NCBI RefSeq assembly: GCF_964355755.1
Contig: NC_092673.1
Location: 33,363,648 to 33,427,647 of the forward strand
Source of the DNA: Antedon mediterranea
Taxonomy: Eukaryota; Echinodermata; Crinoidea; Comatulida; Antedonidae
Direction: 5' to 3'
DNA: 64,000 nt
Made by a program: the position numbers and the translations under genes. The notes below the pieces were generated by a model that was not told the origin of the DNA, did not search any database, and saw nothing but the letters and a program-made list of their open reading frames with translations. Positions within the stretch are counted from its first letter, which is position 1. The number at the start of each line of letters is the position of its first letter. Shown here one piece after another: positions 58,010 to 64,000 of this stretch.

Positions 58010-61000
58010 TTTATAATTTCTTTTATTTTATGTAACAAAAATGTATGTTTACCACTTTATCGTTCCTAGTGTGTGTAAACAGTCTTTTAAGCGGCAATTT
58101 CTAAGATTTTTCATTCCATTCTTCGACACAATTTCTCCTGCTAGTTTTTCGTACAATATTCTTTTTAGGCCTACTGACCATGAGTTAAAAAAAATTTTTA
58201 CCTCCATACTGACGGTTTTCCATTTGAACCCATAAATTAAGTCGATACATTTTAGTAACTCATCAGCGCACGGATTGGTTTTGAAAGTAACGTCAAATAG
58301 ACATTTAATGATACAAGGCTTAGGGTTCATATACAAAACTTTCTCAGATATAGGCCTATATATTCTGGGTAAAAGCCTACCATGAGTAGGCCTATCAAGA
58401 CTCAAGACGTTTATAATAAGTAGGGCCTATATTATGGAAATTAGCTATTTCAATGTTTAACATGGGAATTCGATTCATTTAATTATATGGTTGCAGAAGA
58501 AAGGATTGGTGAGACTTTTAGTTTCTGTAGATTGTGAACATTTTTATGTTTTCTGTTGTTATTGTAATGAGCCGATATTGAACAAATCAAATCAAACATC
58601 ACGGAGACGATTACTAACAATAGTTATTCAAATATAGATTGAAAAGGTAATATAGTTTATTGATGTGACCGTTCAATCGCTCTAATGACTTCATTGAACC
58701 AAACCGTATGAACTTCCGGATATTGAGCAGTTCTGAGTGGGCCTAACCTATCAACTGTAACCATGAACGAATTATATTATAATTCCTTCGTGCTGTGATA
58801 ATATTTATCATTCGAACGTTTAAAACTATGATACATGATTAGCAATGCTGTGTAAAAATGTATACCGTATAGGCCTAATGAACAATATGATATCAAGTGG
58901 CATGACGTGGCATTATAAAATATCCCATAATGCAATTTTCGTAGCAATTGTGATTGCTAACAAAGATGGAAATCGTTATGGATCATTCATGGACCTATAA
59001 ATTGATAGATTAATTAATAGACCTAAGTTATAAGCACGTTGATCATATGGAGATACCTCCATAATGGATCATTGTCTTAAAAACCTTCCCGAACAACTTT
59101 TCTTGGTAGGCCTACTCTGGCCTACATCAGTCTATAGAAAATCTGCAGTGTTCCAATTTCTTCCTGAGTACGCTTTTATTTATTATGTGAATGCAAATAT
59201 TAGCAAAAGATAACACATTGTTATTGAAATTAATATATTTTGTTGTACTGGGAAATCATCCCACACCGGAGATGCCCTAAATGAATCTTTGAGAAGCACG
59301 AGCCATGGCAGCTCAATTACGTAATCATGAAAAACAATAAGCAGCATTACCGGTCCGGGGTTTCTTTGACGTCTAGGCCTATTAATAATAGATTATAATC
59401 AATCAACGCGTAACTGTTGGTGGTGTTCCTGTAATCTGTTACCAAAAAATAACGATTCTGCCCCTTGTACCAAATAACCGTTTTTCAAGTTGTTCATGAT
59501 GCCTCCCATGATGATGCTGGGGAGGAGGTTGATCGACATAAAAGAAATGCCGATAACTTATGTTCTGATTCTCCTGACCTTTTCAAATGGTAGGCCTCAA
59601 ATTTTGTTACGCCTCTGGCTACAACTTTTGAGCAGGAAGAGATAAAATGAGAGTTAACATAAATTCAATCCAAAAAAAATGTGATACAGCAGGCGAATAA
59701 CTTGCACTTACACTATGATGGAATATTGTTTTCTAGTTAATTGATGATTTGGTTGTAGGCCTACTTAAATGTCTTTCTTGCTGGACAAAATGCATCTATT
59801 ACTCAAAACTACAACTATGGAAAATATTTACATAGGCTACGAAAAAGAAAGTAGAAACATGCATCTCAGATCGCATATACTGTAGTGGTTAGCATGTATA
59901 TGCCTTATTTGTTTGTATATATATACTTTTCTTTCTTATTATCTATTTTCCCATCGCTAATAGTTCATTTTTTCACCCAGGCTTAATCTGGTAACATCAA
60001 CACAAAATAACAACATTTATAGGTATCTAGGAATTTCAACGAATTATCTTTTGTGCATTCTTTCTTGGGTGCACGTGACCAAATGCAAGATTCTAATCAT
60101 GGTAATTGTAATGTAATGTCATTTCCATAACATCGAGTTCTCAAAGCTGTGTATTAACATTTTTTAAGGAACAGGGTAGCCGAATTATTAAGTACCCTAG
60201 CCTTCCATTAAAAGAGTAGCTATCTTATTTTTATACTCATTGCTTTTATATTCACTTACATAAGATATTTTGTTTAAATTGTAAAGTAAAATTCACACTT
60301 TTTACGTTTGACGGAATGGAAGCCCTCTTCTGTTTCAGCCACTCCTAATATTGAATTATCTATCGATTAATTCGTGATGTCTTGTGTAGTTATTAATATT
60401 AGCTATCGTATTTTCTGTTTCTATTGTATTTTAGCATTGAGAGAATGTTATTATTGCTCATATCACAATGAAAACAGTTATTGTGTATATGCTATTTGCC
60501 ATGATATTACCGTTTGAGTCACTCCCGTGTTCATTAAAAATGAGTAAATAAAAACATATATTTTAAAATAATTATTAAAACTTTATGTAGGCCTATAAAG
60601 AGTTATGCCAGACTTCACCACGTTTAATGATGACATGCATGTTGGCGTTGCACGAAACCAATGTGACGAGTTCATATCTAGGCTTAGTTATTAATTATAT
60701 TTTATGAATTGTTTATGTTGACTTGATTTACTTTTATTTATACGTTTAAGTGTCTGTTCGAATGTAGAATATTCAATAGCAAATAAACTGTAATTTCGAA
60801 ATATTGATGAAAATGTGAAATTTTAGTTATACTAATTTTTTTTTTATTGAAAATCATAGGCTGAATTTTAATATTGTTTTGCTTTACAGTTTTGTAAAAC
60901 TACATCACCTGATTGATTAACCTTTGACCATACAGTAGATAAAGCTACGATAAATAAGAAACAGTGTATTTACACAGTAACACTCATAATATATTTATAA

Positions 61001-62710
61001 TATATGAAGCCAAATGGCACAGTGGCAGCTTTTTAAAAAAAGGGAATTGTTTTTCATGTTAAGATTGCAGGAACATTTTAATTTAAAAATGCAAGATACG
61101 CCTATAGAGGTTTATGCGTCAAAAAACAAAAGTGAAGACCACTTGTCTATATTTATCTAGAAACATTATCTACAAAGTCAACGGTCCTTATCGAGTACTA
61201 TTATCCTAAAGGCGCTTTTCCAATTCCCATTAATTGTATACCTCCATGCTCCATTCAATTTTTGGTTCTCCCTTTCAGCATTACAACTTAAAAACAATCT
61301 ACCTATATAGGTGTTACAAGTTGGTAACACTTTTCAAACAGAGGACTACAGAAATCTAGCGGTGGCATACATAAATAACTACACGTCTGAAAAGTTCCTC
61401 TTTATCGCATTATTCATTCATAATAATATTCTAGCCTACAGACTAATATTTTCCACCAGAGCACTGTTTTATAAACATCTTTTAGACAATTGGAATAGAG
61501 CAGGGAAGAGTGAAAATTACAAATAGAGAGAATAATTCGTCGATCATATGCTCTTGTACTTTTACAATCCTCGGAATCTGGATTGATTTATTGTTAATTT
61601 AATAAAAATGAAGTATACAGATAAAAATAGGCCTCAATAGAAATAGTTTTAGGACTAAGTATCAATGATAAATTATAAGTGAACAGCTGAATGCAAGACA
61701 ATTGTTTCTGAGTCAGTTCTCTCATGTAGCCTGTAACATCAAGTTCTTTATATTTTCTATAGGCTAGGCCTATTCAACAATTTTTTAAATATATACAGCA
61801 CTTTTTCTCATGTTTTATATGCAGAGCTAGCTCTGTACCGAGCATGGATATATATTATTAAAGGCACGTTTTATAGCCTTTCTTCTTATCAAGTCATGTG
61901 ACATTTTACGCCACTCCCGTACGTCTGCCTTTGTTAAAATATCAATGCGCGAGCTCATACTGAGATCCCGGATCATCTGACGTCATCGGCTATATGCTAA
62001 TTATACAATGGTTGCCACCACGAGCAGAATAACAAGTTTTAGAATAAAAATTTACATTAGGCCTACTGTTGGTAATTTATTAAACTAATATAATCTTCCG
62101 TAAATAACAACATATTGACTGTAACCCTTCCAGCGGGTCATATTTTGGAAATTATGTCGCCTTCTAATCCACCTACCATACACACGTTGGGTTGTTTCTC
62201 AAAATATTTTTTTTAAATATTACAAATATATTACTTATTAATCTATCTCACAAAAGTTTCTGTGTGACCGTAGAATATTCAATAGGAACTAAACGTTGCT
62301 CGTTGAAATATTGATGGAAATGTAAAATCAAATTTGTTTCTCGCGCGATTAAGAAAAATGCAGAGCAACACAAAGTTAGTTAGACAATTGCTTTTTCTCT
62401 TTTGTAATAAAGTCGTCATTAATAATTCGATGATATTGAGGTCTTATACAATTCTAGGTTTCATTCGAATTTTAAGACGTCATTTTGGAAGTAGACCTAT
62501 AGAATTAATTAACGTTGTCATGTGATGCGATTAATGTCAGTCTTAGGCCCGAATTGTTCCCATGAGTCTGGGACTTTATTCATAAATGTATGACTGTAAG
62601 GTCCGATGATTATACAATGCATTAATGATGTATAATTGTATGTAAATGTAAAAAAATACATAATGCATAATGTATAATTTAATAAGAATGTTATATATAA
62701 GGGCCAGCTA
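58010..62710. other. Intergenic, no gene recognised
   Basis: AT-rich with scattered TAGGCCTA motifs. The frames seen here (for example 58049-58405 minus, 61311-61526 plus) have no recognisable domain and no convincing splice sites or promoter. Confidence 0.5.
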
Positions 62711-62713
62711 TTA

Positions 62714-62950
62714 ATGCAATGTTTTGGCATGAAAAAAAGAGAAACGCCCTGTGGTAAAGTCACACGTTGTTACGTACGTTACTACCGACCTCCTGGAAAT
62801 ATCAATGCGCGATCCAAGCAACACCTAATAGAACCCGGATGGTATGACGTCGAATACTATGCAAATTTTTATGACGCCATGTTCGAAATGAAAAGGCTAG
62901 CTTTGCCAATAGGTAAAAATATATGCTACAATGACTTGTATTTTTGCAAA
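62714..62950 (+). CDS. Weak candidate coding segment, unidentified
   Basis: An open frame of 79 codons including RYYRPPGNINARSKQHLIEP and DAMFEMKRLALPIGK. It is richer in GC and in charged and aromatic residues than the shadow frames around it, and a plausible donor (ATAG|GTAAAAA) lies at about 62913, so it might be an exon rather than a complete gene. No family is recognised and no promoter or neighbouring exon is visible. Confidence 0.25.
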
Positions 62951-63560
62951 TAAATTTAAATCAAGAGAGATTATCACACACAAAGGAAGGAGATGACGTG
63001 AACCAAACAATTGGTCACAGAAATCCAAAATTGTCAAAAGTAATTGTCCAAACTAAGGAATAAATATAGATCTAGGCCTATCTCCACGTGATTTGGAGGC
63101 ACAGGCCTATATGTCCGATTTGTTTGTTTTTTTCATTTTACAGTAAACCCAGCTCAAACGTACACATTTACGTACAAGAAATGATATAGGCTACACCAAA
63201 CAAAAACAATGAAATTTTCGGTTTGAGGAGAATTTGATTATGAAGGCTACAGTAGGGCGGGTTGTGTCACAAACACAATATAAAATAGGGTCTACTACTG
63301 TTTGTTTAACTTTAATCTAATTTGGAGACCCAATTTCTGGTTAATGTATTCATGTGTGACCACATATTGTTAATATTATAAATTATCATTGTGCCCAAGG
63401 ATTACCAATATGTAAAATGATAATACTGTATTGTATGACTATATGGTGTAAATTCATCGGGTTACATAAGCACTGAAGTTACCACCTAGATAATAGCGCA
63501 AGATGTTTGTTACGAATAACGTTTCGTCATTTTTTTAAATTTAGCATCCATCGGATTTAA

Positions 63561-63905
63561 AGATGTATTGTCCCCCAAAAACATGAAAAAATGAAGATTA
63601 ATTAAATCAGACTTTGAGTATTTTATTTTATAGTTTTAATATAGTTATGTCTGAAGACGGAAAACGTTAAGAAGAAGAGATGAGAAGAATAGGCTTCCAT
63701 AGAAAAAATATTAAAACAAATAATGTTTTCATTTATAAAATAACAAAATAAATGGTTAAATTCAACCAAAAATCCATTGGCTGGCATTTTTTGCTTTAAA
63801 TTACATTTTTTATTCAGGTAAATACATTTTTTTAGATCAAATTTTTGGTCAAAGTGGATAACTATTATGTTACATTAAAATGAAATATTTAAAAAAGACA
63901 GAATT
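63561..63905. mobile_element. MITE family D, left part
   Basis: TTAA followed by AGATGTATTGTCCCCC, then the shared interior (AATCAGACTTTGAGTATTTT, GCTTTAAATTACATTTTTTA). No right terminus before the window ends. Confidence 0.75.
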
Positions 63906-64000
63906 CATTATCATGACAGTTGTACTATAGTCTAATCATGGAAATATATTTCCTCCGTGATCTTAATTAAAACCACCTCATCCAAGCGTTGATGCAAATT

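Noticed and set aside
58049-58405. 118-residue minus-strand frame
   Set aside because: No domain, no splice or promoter context; AT-rich background produces such frames.

Overview
This is a window of an AT-rich animal genome. It holds one large, confidently readable multi-exon gene on the minus strand, set among many short inverted-repeat transposons (MITEs), SINEs and minisatellites. The octamer TAGGCCTA and its fragments occur throughout. That, together with a single unduplicated EHMT-type gene and short introns, suggests a marine invertebrate deuterostome, most likely an echinoderm. This assignment is an inference.

Layout. 1-9176: intergenic, with MITEs, a homogeneous 30-bp minisatellite (7961-8287) and no recognised gene. 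9177-9414 (minus): one well-formed candidate exon of an unidentified gene. 9415-31352: gene-poor, with several MITE families, minisatellites (39 bp at 10464, 24 bp at 19071, 17 bp at 27726-28480) and a tandem repeat at 29740-30482 interrupted by two MITEs. 31353-46444 (minus): coding exons of an EHMT (G9a/GLP) histone H3K9 methyltransferase, with a possible first coding exon at 54619-54636. 46445-54618: the long first intron, full of inverted-repeat elements. 54637-64000: promoter-like sequence, then intergenic sequence with SINE and MITE copies and one weak exon candidate at 62714-62950.

The EHMT gene was rebuilt exon by exon from splice sites, reading phase and family homology. 22 exons join without a frame break (5,842 nt) and encode about 1,933 residues from the ATG at 46404. 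The order is: a long disordered N-terminal region, a cysteine-rich RING-like zinc region, ankyrin repeats with the methyl-lysine cage tryptophans, pre-SET, SET and post-SET. Every catalytic hallmark I looked for is present.

The most exciting observation is in the 3.37-kb N-terminal exon: a tandem array of histone H3 tail mimics. Eleven consecutive 11-residue units (33 bp each, 44812-45174), plus one unit just before them and two outlying motifs, carry TARKS (H3 residues 6-10 around K9) or variants. One unit reads KAARKS, which is H3 around K27. Vertebrate G9a and GLP carry a single ARKT mimic that is automethylated and docks HP1. Here the enzyme appears to carry about a dozen, a likely multivalent automethylation and chromodomain-docking scaffold, next to two acidic/serine stretches that resemble SUMO-interaction motifs.

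The transposon layer is also informative. Several unrelated MITE families all sit at TTAA targets. One insertion can be proven against its own empty site, because it landed in one arm of a perfect-length inverted repeat. Five short EHMT introns are largely filled by an element ending within about 50 bp of the splice donor.
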